Shown here: piece by piece, positions 12,103 to 22,970 of the stretch
Numbering within the stretch: the stretch's first letter is position 1
How the letters are laid out: each line of letters starts with the position of its first letter
Assembly (NCBI GenBank): GCA_032158295.1
Contig: CM063256.1
Span: 992,001-1,056,000, forward strand
Source of the DNA: Pycnopodia helianthoides
Taxonomy: Eukaryota > Echinodermata > Asteroidea > Forcipulatida > Asteriidae
DNA length: 64,000 nucleotides
Direction: 5' to 3'
Notes under the pieces: model-generated
Database searches by the model: none
What the model was told of the DNA's origin: nothing
What the model saw: the letters and a program-made list of their open reading frames with translations, nothing else
Translations under genes and position numbers: made by a program

Positions 12103-13504
12103 CTAAAACCAGGCATTTCCAAAAGTGGGTTTATTTCCTTGTCAAATAGATGAGTATAAGAGCTTCCAAATAATACTTCATTTAGGTCTATAAAGTCTTT
12201 TTCAACATATGGTTTGTTTAAGACATTATATCATGATGGATAACGTTACGATTGTCTTCAGTTTTAATGCCACTTTACACTAATCCCGAGCAGTGCCTGG
12301 CGTCACACATCATCACATTTTAAACCTTTGAAGTTTTTATGGGGGTCTTGCTAAAAAGTCCAAACATTTTAAAACAAAGACAAGCCCCAAACTTTCTAGA
12401 TTGACAGAGGTGTGTGGGTGAGGGTGTGTACTGTACCTGTTGAAACCACAGACTGTAACAGAAGGGATCCGGGCGGTTTGTGACACTGAAGACGTCCTCG
12501 CATCACTTTCGTTCGAAAACCAATGGGGAAAGTAACCAATCATAAGAACCTTGAATACTTCTCAGGACTGGTGCTGGATTTGCTCTTAACTTTGTCAGTG
12601 ATTATAGCCGGTAGGACAAATGGCTTGTCAGTTCACTAGTCCGTCGACTTTTCACTAGTCCATATTTCATATTAAACAGGGATGCTTTTCAACAAACACT
12701 ATTCCTAGCCAGCTGGACCACTTTGAAGAGAATTCTGATTGGTCCTCAGTTGTTTTAACTTGCACTGTTAAGGGAGAATACTGTGTCACTGGTATAGTTA
12801 TTAACTTTATATTAAGAAGGCTTTCAGAATAAGAACAAATCTTGGAGTGTGTTTTTCTGATAATTAGTCCTGTTGGTGGTGAATATACAAATTGTCTGAT
12901 TGTTACGACAGACCAATTAAATTTCCCGTCACTTCCACCATTCTTACCATAAAGCATATTTGAAACGTTTAAAGTTCATGCTGGAATGTGTTGTAAGGTT
13001 GTTATTATGTTGGATCTGCAACCTGACATCTTCATCTCTAGAGTCATAACAAAATGCAAACCATCTATTGGGGCACTCAGGGTTTGTGAATAGACATAAA
13101 TTGTTTGGGTTAGTGCGCTAAAAACAACTCCACCCTGGCACACACGCACACACACTCCAACCCCTAAGACCATCTTCAAAAGATCTGCACTTCCAATCCT
13201 TCAGACTGACTGGTCTGATCGTGAGAAGCAGACAAAAAATCAATAATATTAATATTTCTCATGGAAAAAAGAGCTGGCTAGAAAAACAAGTGTTCAAAGA
13301 CGCTCAATTGTACAGCTGTGGGAAGTCAGGCACATAATGTCAACCATATTTTCTGTTGTAGTAGCCGCTATAAAACAACAGAGTGTCGAGCCCATTTAGA
13401 AATATCTGGGCAAGCCAGGGACTTCAGATATTGATTAGAGTGCTGGGGCAAGATGAAACCTTGGATTTTTTTTATTGTTCTGATGAGGAAGTTACAATGC
13501 CCAT

Positions 13505-13529
13505 CAGAGAGAGAGAGAGGGAGAGAGAG
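13505..13529. repeat. GA microsatellite
   Basis: About 25 bases of imperfect GA repeat. Confidence 0.85.
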
Positions 13530-13791
13530 CAGAAAGAGCCCACAGATAATTAATTTTGAATTCATTCCCCTCTGGGTCGTAATTCTTAGTCTATTGTGAA
13601 CATCATAAACATGCCAGGACGAGAGGTATATATGGAGTTGTTTGATAGAAACTAGGTGCTTCAGTTGGCTGTATAATTGCCTGTACTCACTGGAGCGCAA
13701 GAGGGATTTATCTCAAAATACATGCAGTATGCCAAGCGGAACTGTGCTATTATTTGTCCAATTTGGGCAGGGGTTGGCTGCCATCTGGTTA

Positions 13792-13804
13792 TTGCCATGG
13801 TAAC
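13792..13804. promoter_or_regulatory. RFX-type X-box-like palindrome
   Basis: TTGCCATGGTAAC matches the palindromic consensus of RFX factors (GTTGCCATGGCAAC type) closely. RFX sites mark ciliary and neural genes in animals. Only the sequence match is seen. A match of this length has some chance of occurring at random in 64 kb. Confidence 0.4.
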
Positions 13805-14583
13805 AGATATGAACTGTCATGCTTCCAACCCCCTCTCCCCTCTAGCCACACCCACAGAATATCATGAGGACCTTACTCTGAACACTACACCCGGTAAAAT
13901 AATCAAGATATTTTGTTGTGGCTGAATGGGTCCAATAAGCATCTCAATGCTCTCCAGTTGTTATTTGTGATGGTACCCATCAGAATTTGTGGCGCTGTAA
14001 TTTTATTCCTAGATCAATTATTCAGCAGTAAAAGTGTGGTTTCCCCCCTCTGCACATCATTTCCATAACAAAAGACTGCGAACAATAACTTTGCAGGAGA
14101 GCCCTCGTTTGGGAAATTGCTTATTTATGTTGTCTGATCTTGCCAGAGAAGCTGCAAAGGACACAGTCATTAAATTGGCGTAATGAGTTGTAGAATTTGT
14201 GAATATCATTAGCATTCTGATGCCTTGTATGGATAATGATATGTTTATTACTCATTACTACAGTGGTAGAGTTAAACATTTATTACACATCATTTTATTT
14301 TTAAAGGAACATAAAACTAAATAATGATATTGTCAATATTCGCTGTTGGAGTTGCACATTGCTTGTGAGCCAAAATTGTGCTTGATTATGGCAGCATATT
14401 TAAAAAATGTTTTCCTTGTTTTTACCGAGATAAAAACAATGAACCGTTTAAAATTAAAAAAAATTGTACTTAGTTGTATTCTTACTATAAATTCCATCAA
14501 ATATTTCATTGATGAAGCCAAGTAAAACAGTAAGCTGTATGATACATCGAAGGTTTATTATTTTGTACAATATAATAATTCCA

Positions 14584-14726
14584 GCATCTTCAGTTGGAGC
14601 GCTGGCACATTTCTGGGGGTCGCAGGTTCAAGTCCAGCTCTTGTAAACTTTTCTGTGTTCAACCAAAAATTGTTTAAAGGTTTATCCAGTCAGTTTCCCT
14701 TGTGGTTTACTTCTTGATGTCTTCAG
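14584..14726 (+). mobile_element. tRNA-derived SINE, GAGCGCTGGCAC family, copy 1
   Basis: The head CAGTTGGAGCGCTGGCAC and B box GGTTCAAGTCC are followed by the family body (TGTGTTCAACCAAAAATTG and CAGTCAGTTTCCCTTGTGG). A few bases of the A box are missing. Copies lie at 34.0, 44.4 and 55.7 kb. Confidence 0.7.
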
Positions 14727-14866
14727 TTTTTATGAGACAACCTTCCTGAAAAATGTCATAATATTAAACTGGTCAAGTTGGTGAACAAAATCGGTGTATA
14801 ACAAAAACACAAATAAGGAAAAAGAAGCAATAAGAATAAAGTATTTTATATTTTGTTACTCCTTAA

Positions 14867-15195
14867 AGGGACATTACAGAATTGGTTTTTGCTAACAAAA
14901 CAGTTGCTGGCAGTGTAAGCACTTTATGTAATCCACCATATACATAAACTGACAAACCTGTAGAAGTTTGAGATCGATCGGCCATCTGGGTCACGAGAAA
15001 ATAGTGAAAAACCGATTACACATTTGCATGCAATCATATAGATTCAACAAATGAATAAAACGCTCACTGAGCGATAAACTCCAATCGGAAAATTAGTTTA
15101 TTAATTTCTCTTCAATATGGCATTCAGACAGAAATATTTAAAGGGATGTTTTTTACTATCATCATCATTAGACCGTGCAAGTCTGTAAAGTTCCT
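14867..15195. mobile_element. TTAA-flanked MITE, AGGAACATTACAGAATTGGT family, copy 1
   Basis: It starts AGGGACATTACAGAATTGGT and ends with a shortened AGTTCCT. It is flanked by TTAA at 14863-14866 and 15196-15199. It is 329 bp. Compared with the copies at 35.4 and 36.7 kb it lacks about 50 bp near the right end. Confidence 0.85.
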
Positions 15196-17232
15196 TTAAA
15201 GTCAAATTAAGACACCCTTTAAGAGGGACTGCAAGACATGTACTTCTTCTCATTGGGAAACCATTGACAACTAATCATAAGCCATGTATTTGTAGTAACC
15301 AGATAATAAAACACTCCCTCCTCCATCCTAAAAGAGCAATCATTCAATGATCATATTTTGTGTAAAGACAACTATACCTAATTCAAGGTTTATTTTGAAA
15401 AATGCATCCATCTAAAGACTGAGTTGTACCATCCAGAATGTATGTGAAAACTTAAAAACAGATGTAGGCTTGGTAAGCCAAAAATGAAATATCATTGTGG
15501 TGATTTTTTTTCTTTGCGCAAATGTTTCGAAAAAAGTAACAAATTTCAAGTTTCGTTTTTGCATCTGTTGTATGCCTTTTTGAATCTGGTCAAGATCCCG
15601 CAGAATATGGTGACGTCCCTAATAAGCCATTTTTAGATATGGTGGACACATTGCAATTGAACTATTTGGTTTGGGTAAATCTGTCTGTATACACCCAACC
15701 CAAAACAGCCAAAAACTGTCTCGGTATTTTCATCAAGAACGTTGAATCCATCTATGTTTAGCGAGGTGACAGCAGGCCTAAACCGCAGCATTTTGGAATC
15801 TCCAAAAGTTGCCTGAAAGGGAGATTCAAAATTGTTGACATACTTTTATTGATTTCTAATCACTGAGGACACTTCAGACCAAATAATTTTGCAGGATGTT
15901 TACTACCAAAACCATCTTGATAACTAGTAGGCTTTAGGATAAAATTAGGATAAAATTTATGCAAATTTTTTTCGGGGTCATTACCAAAGAATGACTCTTC
16001 CTTTAAATACATTGAACATAATTATGTTTGAAAGGTGTAAAACAAAATCCGTCAAAAAGAGACGCTGTTCAAAGTCAAGACCATAACAGGGTGGAAGAAA
16101 GTGCTTATCAAAATAAGATTAAGAGTCACTTTCTTAATAAAAAAGAGCACATAACGTACACAACCGTAATCAACTTAAATCTTGTAAAAAAAAAAGTGGC
16201 ACAAGTAAAGTGGTTTTAATTTTGCCTGCAGTGTAGGGCCGCTGGTTACAATGATGTTCAGATATATATCATACCTGAGTGATTGTATCGTAATATCGTA
16301 TGCGCTACAGTATGCGGGATAGTGTACAATGATAATCAGCATGTATCACTTCAGGCGGAAGGGAAGTGCGACACCTAGCGTCCGGCGCGTAGTCCGCTAA
16401 TGAGCCTGGCACGAAGTCGTTCCCAACCATCAATAAATCATTACCGCAGTTTGATTGTCAACGGCCGTGCGCTGTCGCCGGTTTGCGGGATCGTTCACGC
16501 GTGCAGATGACAAACTCGATTCGTTGTGTCCCTGATTGCCCCCTGTGCCATTAAAGTGCTAAGTGATTCGCATACAGATTGCTTTGGCAAATGCTCCATT
16601 TTGGGTAATTTGGTTTATCCCCCCTCCGTTTTAATCTTTTGGTCACTTAAAAACCTTTCTTGTTGATTAATAATATATTACCTAGAGGTTTAAAGTGATC
16701 ACAGCAGATGATTCATATAACAAAATTTGATTTTTTTAAAGAAGATTCATGGCAGTTTGGGGTAATTTTGTTATGCCAGCAGTGTTTTAAACATACATCA
16801 GTCAGATAAACTCAGTGGCATTGCCAGATAAAGTAACAGCAATTAACTTATCAGCTCCAATATTTCATCAAACTACGTTCTCTTCGCATGCTTTCCTCAT
16901 GGGTACTCTTTGTGATATTAATGCCACTTTTATATCGTCAAACTATTGTTGAACATAACCAGAAACATCTAAGGTCATTGTTGAAGGACAAAGTACAGGA
17001 TCGTTAACTTATTTAAAAATGTTGTACAATGTTAGATCTCAAAGATCATGATAATTTTCATACCATCACCAATTCTCCAGAAAAATATCTCCAAAAAAAT
17101 ATTTGAAGTTGTCTGACTTTGAAGGATATAATATTAGGTATTTTAGTGTGTTTATTACCATTCACTTTTTGCCTTAAATTCACCTTTTCACTTGTATTTC
17201 TTATTAATGTTTTTGCATTATTCTAAATTGTT
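15196..17232. other. No gene supported; one MITE fragment and a GC-rich block
   Basis: 15621-15710 is a repeat fragment listed separately. The block 16360-16560 is clearly GC-richer than its surroundings and contains TCAATAAATCATTACCG and TTTGATTGTCAA, words typical of Hox/PBX-type enhancers. The rest is AT-rich with nothing recognised. Confidence 0.4.
15621..15710 (+). mobile_element. Hairpin MITE fragment, ATGGTGGACAC family
   Basis: AATAAGCCATTTTTAGATATGG followed by TGGACAC and TATTTGGTTTGGGTAAAT matches the left arm and loop of the complete element at 39094-39217. The right arm is missing. Confidence 0.6.
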
Positions 17233-17313
17233 TACTTATTGTTTTTACTGTAAAGCACTTTGAGGCTTGCATAAGGCGCTCTATAAATCAATTTTTATTA
17301 TTATTATTATTAT
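17233..17313 (+). mobile_element. Non-LTR retrotransposon-type 3' tail with (ATT)n
   Basis: The words GTAAAGCACTTTGAGGC and GGCGCTCTATAAAT, followed by TTATTATTATTATTATTAT, are the classic 3' end of CR1/L2-like LINEs and dependent SINEs. No reverse transcriptase frame is present upstream, so this is a short 5'-truncated copy. Confidence 0.6.
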
Positions 17314-18926
17314 GATACTGCTGTCCAAAGTAACAATTACTTATTATTGGAACTTGCATACCAATCTTTAAAGTCCAAACATTTGGGTGTTGAGTGGCAC
17401 TAGGGTGGAGGATCTTGGAGGATATTGGAGGATCTCTAGCCAAAGACACAAGGGCGCAGAAAATAATTTGAATGGAAATGAAAAGTGATCAATAATGTTT
17501 TTCTCCCTTAGAAAACAGGCTTTTGAGAACAATGTGTTCAATTTGAGGTCTTTCAGAGCTCATTTTCTTTTGTCACATGATGACATCATTGACACAAACC
17601 AGATGTGTATTCCTTAACATCGCATAGATGAGTAATACAAGACCCAAGAAAAACGCATCTAGAATTTCACCGCAACTGTTTCAATAAATTGTAGTTATAG
17701 CCAAGTCGGTTAATTCACAAGTCATTTTCAAATCACGGCTCTGATTAATATCTTAGTCATTTTCTTACAGCTACGCAGAGTTGAGAGCACTGGCTCTCAT
17801 CCTACCCTTTCTCTTGCCGCAACATTCCTTATTGATTACTAAGCTGATTAAATATTTACTCCAGGGTCTTTTATCATTATCATACATCAGAAATCGCTAT
17901 GACGATCAAGGAGCACCCGGATTGAGAAATCACATGACCCCCATTCATTCACCCTGAATCAGATACTACACTCATCGCTCTTTTTTTTGGGTTACCTGCA
18001 TCGACAACGAGTCAGAGACTGTGGAGGTGGGGACTTAAAGGAGGAGAAGAGAACAAGAAGTAGGTCACCATTGTCTTATTTATCTGAGTGAAGATGTTGT
18101 CATTTGTTGCCATGACGCATCCCATAAGTGAAAATTACTCGTAAAGTGTGTCATCATTGTGCTTGATAAAGAGAATATTTGGTCAAGCTGTCAGTGAAGG
18201 AAGACGTCTTGAGATCCTGAGCGAGAGAGGGAGGCAGACTGTGATAGATGTTGAGGGGGCTAGGTTTTGTGACTAATTCCAGCCGGGCATCTCTTACTAT
18301 ACACTTCCTGAATCCATGTGTATGAATAGGATTTCACAGGGGCCAATCTTTCAGCAAATATTTGCCCGTAATAGCTCTGTACCGTGCGGAAGGGGCACGT
18401 GCGGCAAAATCGTTATTGCGGTGGGAAGAACAATGATACGGGCGGCGGGGTAAGGGGCCTATTAAATACAACGGCCACTCAAATCGACGGAGCATTGAAC
18501 TATATACAAACGTAGGACGTGTAGCGGGTGGTTTTGCTTTAGCAGGCCATTGCTTACTGCAAACTGTGTTTATGTAGATAGTAGAGATATACAGAGGATG
18601 AGCTTGGGCAGGGTGCATTAATGGGGTTGTATTGATGGATTGGGACACAGTTATGAACCCCAAGATTCTCAGATGACATGGCAAAATCTGCTCGTCTCTA
18701 CTCAGTTGATGTTTATAATGAATGGGTAGCTCTAACCGTGGGTCTGTACCCTGTTGGTTCTCTTGGTGTACAGGTGTCTTTGATTGGACAAGATGGGATT
18801 GTTATGATGGGATTGTGATTTAACTTTAAATTTCTCACATGACAAAACAAAATCTCCTCAATGGTTCTAAGTTGAAGCAAAGTTATCTAGCACAGAGTCT
18901 AGCTTTGTTGTTTTTTGTGATCTTAC
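17314..18926. other. No gene supported; unique DNA
   Basis: A GC-richer block at 18360-18680 has an open minus-strand frame of about 116 codons with no recognisable domain. Other frames are short. Confidence 0.4.
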
Positions 18927-18962
18927 CTGTTCACTTATGTCTGCGATTTCTTGGAGATGTTG
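18927..18962 (-). CDS. Weak candidate micro-exon
   Basis: On the minus strand a pyrimidine-rich acceptor (TTTCCCTCCACTATC, then CCTAG) precedes 36 nt that end at CAG followed by GTAAGA. One of the three frames is open and gives QHLQEIADISEQ, phase 0 at both ends. A 36-nt window is too short for the open frame to mean much. The support is the quality of both splice sites and the matching phase of the window at 11986-12102. Confidence 0.15.
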
Positions 18963-19217
18963 CTAGGAATCGATGAATGATAGTGGAGGGAAACAATCTG
19001 AATCTTGTGACTTCTGCTTAATTCATATGATGCAAATAGATCAGAAAAAGTGTTGATAAATACTGAGCTTGCATTATTTACTTATTGGACAGTTCAATTT
19101 ATGTTGAATTCAAAGCATTCGTATGAAACTTAATCAATGCCACAGTGAGTTGCTGAACATTGAAAAAATAGTTAATAAATATTAAACTATTTTTGTGATG
19201 TCAATCTATTGATAAAA

Positions 19218-19335
19218 GTGTAGATTATTTTTACGAATCTACACTCAACTGTAGATTCGTTATGAATCTACATAACAAATCTACACTCAACTGTACATTT
19301 GTTACAAATCTACACTTCGTTACAAACTAAAGTGA
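19218..19335. repeat. Cluster of AATCTACA / TGTAGATT inverted repeats
   Basis: The word AATCTACA or its complement recurs at least six times in about 120 bp. A perfect 11-bp hairpin, ACGAATCTACA / TGTAGATTCGT with a 6-base loop, lies at 19233-19260. Two more facing copies occur at about 19536-19580. The pattern could be decayed inverted tandem repeats, a cruciform-forming site or an array of protein sites. Confidence 0.7.
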
Positions 19336-19632
19336 GTTGTTCAACTGAAAACATGATGTACAACAAAACACAGCTGGAAATCATGTTATCTTTCAATTTA
19401 CAGGAACATTTTCCAGTTAAAAAATTAACTTTCGTGAGACAAATCTATACCTAATATCGAGAATCAATACTATTGATACCATTACATAATCAATGGCTTT
19501 GGGGAAAAAGGTGAAGTCAGAGAATAGACTCAAAAGTGTAGATTCGTGACTACGATGTACTCGCCTTCCTCGAATCTACACTTTCTCATCTGTTCTCCTG
19601 AACATAAACAGGGCATTTATAAAGCAACTTTT

Positions 19633-19720
19633 GTCGAGAAAGCAAAGGGTTGGAAAAGGAAAGCAGAGAAAAACAGAAAAAAATGGAGGGGGGTGGGGGA
19701 GGCAGACAGAAGAAACACAG
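19633..19720. repeat. Purine-rich tract
   Basis: Nearly all purines on the plus strand, with runs such as AAAAAAATGGAGGGGGGTGGGGGAGG broken by few pyrimidines. It is low complexity and could form a triplex or G-rich structure. Confidence 0.6.
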
Positions 19721-20147
19721 ATTACATGCGAACAGATGGAAGTCTTGAGGGCTTTTTTTAAAAGGAGTAAGACCAGTTGAATTTCTAACAGGAGTACGAA
19801 TTGTCCTCCATTCTTCAAATGCCTTATTTTATTTTAGATGGAAGCATTTCGAACAAAAGGTTATTTTTGTGTGGTACTTTTCCAACTCTACACTAACATG
19901 GGTTTCAAGGCTAATTCAATTACTGTGAAATTATATCGAAGCTCACCATTAAACAACCTGGTCATCATGCAAGAGATCTTTAAAATGGAAATTGGTGTAC
20001 CACAAATGCAAAGAATACCTTTACCCGGCCTACAGAAGTCACCTACTTTCTCTGGACTATTGAATTATAGCTGAGATCACACAATGAACCAGCACTAGTT
20101 TGCCTTTGTACGTGTATACATGTAGCATTGCCAATTATGATTTAGTC

Positions 20148-20490
20148 AAATCAATACCCGCCGAGGGCTACTTTGAGCTGATCAATAATACATGCAGTCA
20201 GTTTAGTTGTCTGCGTTTCTAAAAGATAAAAATGTGTAAATCATTCGGCAGCACACCTGTTCGAGGAGGGGGAACATTTTTTGAAAATGTCAGAAATTTG
20301 CATTGCATATTTTGCAAAACAGTCAGATCATGTATATTTTTAACATTGATCTTTTCAGGCCCTTCGCAAAACTCTGGGATATGAATTATGGAACACCAAT
20401 CTGTCTTGACACTGTCTTAAGATCTTTTACGCATCCTTGATCTTCTGTATATATTTTTTTCAAGTATTGATTATCGGCGGGTATTGATTT
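20148..20490. mobile_element. Candidate DNA element with 17-bp perfect inverted ends
   Basis: AAATCAATACCCGCCGA at 20148-20164 is repeated exactly as its complement at 20474-20490. The 343-bp interior has no coding frame. No clear target duplication is visible. A 17-bp perfect inverted pair this close together is very unlikely by chance, so a non-autonomous transposon is the simplest reading. Confidence 0.6.
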
Positions 20491-20493
20491 TTG

Positions 20494-20825
20494 TGGCGTG
20501 TCGTGGCTGAGCAGTCTAGTTCACTGGACCCAAGCTCTGGTGTTTTGTGGGTTCGAATCCTGGTCAAGACACTTGTGCCCTTGAGCAAGGCACTTAACCA
20601 TAATTGCTTTGTAAAAAATGGGAAGGTAGGGCATTCTGCTCTACCAACCAGGCTCCTTACCGATACCCATGCCGACATCCTTATGGACTGTGAAGGAGTA
20701 TGTGACAACGTGCCCCTGGTGACAGTTGATTTGGGTCTACAGCCCAAATCAGTAAAGTGTAGCCCTCACTTTGAAGTGACCGTCCGGCCATGTGAGTTAG
20801 GCGATATCTCATAAAAAAATATATA
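20494..20825 (+). mobile_element. tRNA-derived SINE, GTGGCTGAGCAGTC family, copy 1
   Basis: The head has an A box (GTGGCTGAGCAGTCTAG) and B box (GTGGGTTCGAATCC) in a leucine/serine-tRNA-like arrangement. It continues with the widespread motif CTTGAGCAAGGCACTTAACC. The body ends near 20812 in an A-rich, then TA-rich tail. It starts only 3 bases after the inverted end at 20490. A second, diverged member is at 46.3 kb. Confidence 0.8.
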
Positions 20826-21056
20826 TATAAACAAAATTAGTATTGACTCCTCCTTTCATAATTGCCAACCCTGAATCCTGTGAGTTTGTGAGGAGAGGAG
20901 ATAGCAAAACTACTCACCTGTTCCTCCAAGCCCTCTTCTTAAATAAAAACGAAATGCATTGTTTAGGATGCAGCTATTAATTAGGTGTGTTTTTTGTGCT
21001 ATAAGGGGACAATGACATCCTGTTTCCCCTGACGTAATGCTAGTTCACTTCTAGTC

Positions 21057-21700
21057 CTCAACACCCCCCCCAAACAAAAAAAACCCTTAACAACAACAAC
21101 ACTCCTCAACATCCCAATGGGAAAAAAACCTACACATTCCCAACCTATGGTTACTCATTCCCATGTGAACCCTCAATTGAAAAATACCCACTTTCTAATC
21201 CCACATATTCTCCACATGTGGGTGCTCATTCTCATCTTAATCCTCAATCCCCAATCACTCCGCCATGTTCTCTATTATAAGACAACCTGTTCTGCTCCCC
21301 TTGGCATTTTCTTTGCCCTTTACCACTTTCATTACCCCAATCCTTAGTTCCACATCCCCAAATTTTCCCAATTCCCCCAATAGACCAAGCAAGTCTCGCA
21401 CATATTCAAACAATTTTTTGGACCACTTTGGTCCCATGTACATTGCTTTAGCTTGTGAAGGAAACAAACTTGCGCACTTTAACGGTTCCCAATTTTTGAA
21501 TTTGTGCGAGACTTGCACAGCCTATTCCCCCAATTCCAACTTCATCCCTGCATGATTCTCTCTTCAAACTTCCAAAGCCAACTCCATTGCCATCTTATAT
21601 ACTCCATTCCCTACCTGATTTTCTTTCCATTTCTACCTCCTAATCACCAATTCCACATCCTTATTCAACTCTTGCAATTTAAATGCACACGCACCTGTTA
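21057..21700. other. C/A-rich, strand-skewed low-complexity tract
   Basis: Over about 640 bp the plus strand is strongly depleted of G. It is rich in words such as CATTCCCAA, CCCCAAT and TCCCAATTCCC. A hairpin element at 21389-21516 is embedded in it. Open frames here are by-products of the skew. No gene is supported. Confidence 0.65.
21389..21516 (-). mobile_element. Hairpin MITE, GCAAGTCTCGCACA family, copy 1
   Basis: The ends GCAAGTCTCGCACATATTC (21389 onward) and the complement of GCAAGTCTCGCACAAATTC (to 21516) match at 21 of 22 positions. An internal small palindrome reads GGACCACTTTGGTCC. A diverged copy in the opposite orientation lies at 37580-37703. Confidence 0.75.
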
Positions 21701-22360
21701 ACCTGTACAGGTCAATTACATAATCAATTCATTACCGCACTTGTACCTGGAAAAAACAAGAGCTGCCATGTTTCCTCATTTTTAATCAATGGACGTATAG
21801 TAGACCTGCATGCTCTCTCACCGTTGTGGGTCTTTGAATCCAAGCCTCGTTGAATTTTACCAGCGAGTGCTTTTTGTGCAGATGCATTCCAGTTTCATGG
21901 TCAGATTTAATTAGTTTGGAAATCTGGGCTAGGATGGATCTGAGATAGATTTACTGTTTAGCAAATAACTGAACGCTGGTTGGGAGAAGGAGAAGGTGAG
22001 AGCCCAGTCTGTAATTAGAGGTTTACACGTATCTTACAGCACTCGGTCAATCTTGATTAATTCCTCAAATTTAATCAGCCATTAGCCTACCCCTTAAATC
22101 AATTGCCCTATTAAGCAATTTGCATAGCATAACGAGACTAATGCCCAGTCACTTGAAACAAAAGGATGAGGTGTTTAGTGATCGATTGTGAGTCACGAGC
22201 ACGCTGTGTGATTGTGGCGGCGGCAACTTTACAAGCTGCTCCTGTTCCATGTTGAATCAGACATGCGTATACAAGCAGGACATGATGCAGAGGGACGCTG
22301 TACTGCGTAGTATTGTGATGGTATAGTGCACAGATAGGGACTGGTTATTGTAATGACTGC
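21517..22360. other. No gene; TAAT-rich, enhancer-like block
   Basis: At about 21990-22150 the words CTTGATTAATTCC, TTTAATCAGCCATTAG and AATTTGCATAGC (an octamer) are close together. This is the style of a homeodomain/POU enhancer. It is a pattern, not proof. Confidence 0.35.
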
Positions 22361-22644
22361 ACTACACTCATTAAGTTCATGTGACCTCGTGTCTGGAGGC
22401 AGTCCAGTATATTTTGTCTTGTCCTGCAATTTGGTTTGGGAAACCGTTCCCAAATGACGCATGGTGAATTGCAAGACTCCATGGCGTAGCTTTACAGCCG
22501 GCATACAGATGGATGAGCACAGTACACTCAAGTTCAAATGATCTTGCGGAGAGAGACAACAATGTTCTGTGTACCTCATCTCTCAATTTGGTTGGGGAAA
22601 CCCTTCCCACTATGACGCATAGTGAATTGTGAAGCCTTGATGAG
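22361..22644. repeat. Diverged direct duplication, about 125 bp, offset about 157-160
   Basis: Copy 1 (22361-22484) and copy 2 (22521-22644) share ACACTCA-AGTTCA, CAATTTGGTT-GGGAAACC and CCC--ATGACGCAT-GTGAATTG. They have many substitutions between them, so the duplication is old. The best preserved part is TTCCCAnnATGACGCATnGTGAATTG. Confidence 0.65.
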
Positions 22645-22830
22645 CTATTGTGGAACTTCATTAATAACAGCAAGGATTCATAGTATCCATAGATTCATTG
22701 GGAAGTGTGGCGACGCAGTGTATTTATTTCATGGAAGTTAGGTTGCATGAGAATGAAGTGATATGAGATATCAATTTCACAAGACATTATATTCAGCTCT
22801 TTGCTACAAAATACTTCTTACTTATTGAAT

Positions 22831-22970
22831 TTATTTATTTATTTATTAGACATCCAACAGCAGAATGAGAGCCAATAACAGGATGAATAGGAAACGTGAG
22901 GTGGGATTCAAACCGGGGTCCACAGAGGTGAAAGGCAGGGAAAGAAACCATCGAGCCAACCTGATCCCCC
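22831..22970 (-). mobile_element. tRNA-derived SINE, GGTTGGCTC family, copy 2 (shortened)
   Basis: Read on the minus strand it begins GGGGGATCAGGTTGGCTCGATGG. It has the B box GGTTTGAATCCCACC and ends in a (TAAA)n tail at 22831-22848. The middle of the body seen in the 61.4-kb copy is deleted. Confidence 0.75.

Larger units (their letters stand above)
12103..14583. other. No gene supported; unique DNA with simple repeats
   Basis: The word TTCACTAGTCC occurs twice within 30 bp (12632 and 12651). A GA microsatellite lies at 13505-13529. An RFX-type palindrome lies at 13792-13804 and is listed separately. Frames at 13368-13700 and 12667-12957 lack domains or splice support. Confidence 0.4.

Noticed and set aside
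20491..20814. 107-codon plus-strand ORF and the opposing 95-codon ORF
   Set aside because: Both are read-through of the SINE at 20494-20825.
21255..21701. Overlapping ORFs on both strands
   Set aside because: Stop codons are rare here only because of the base skew. A hairpin MITE lies inside.
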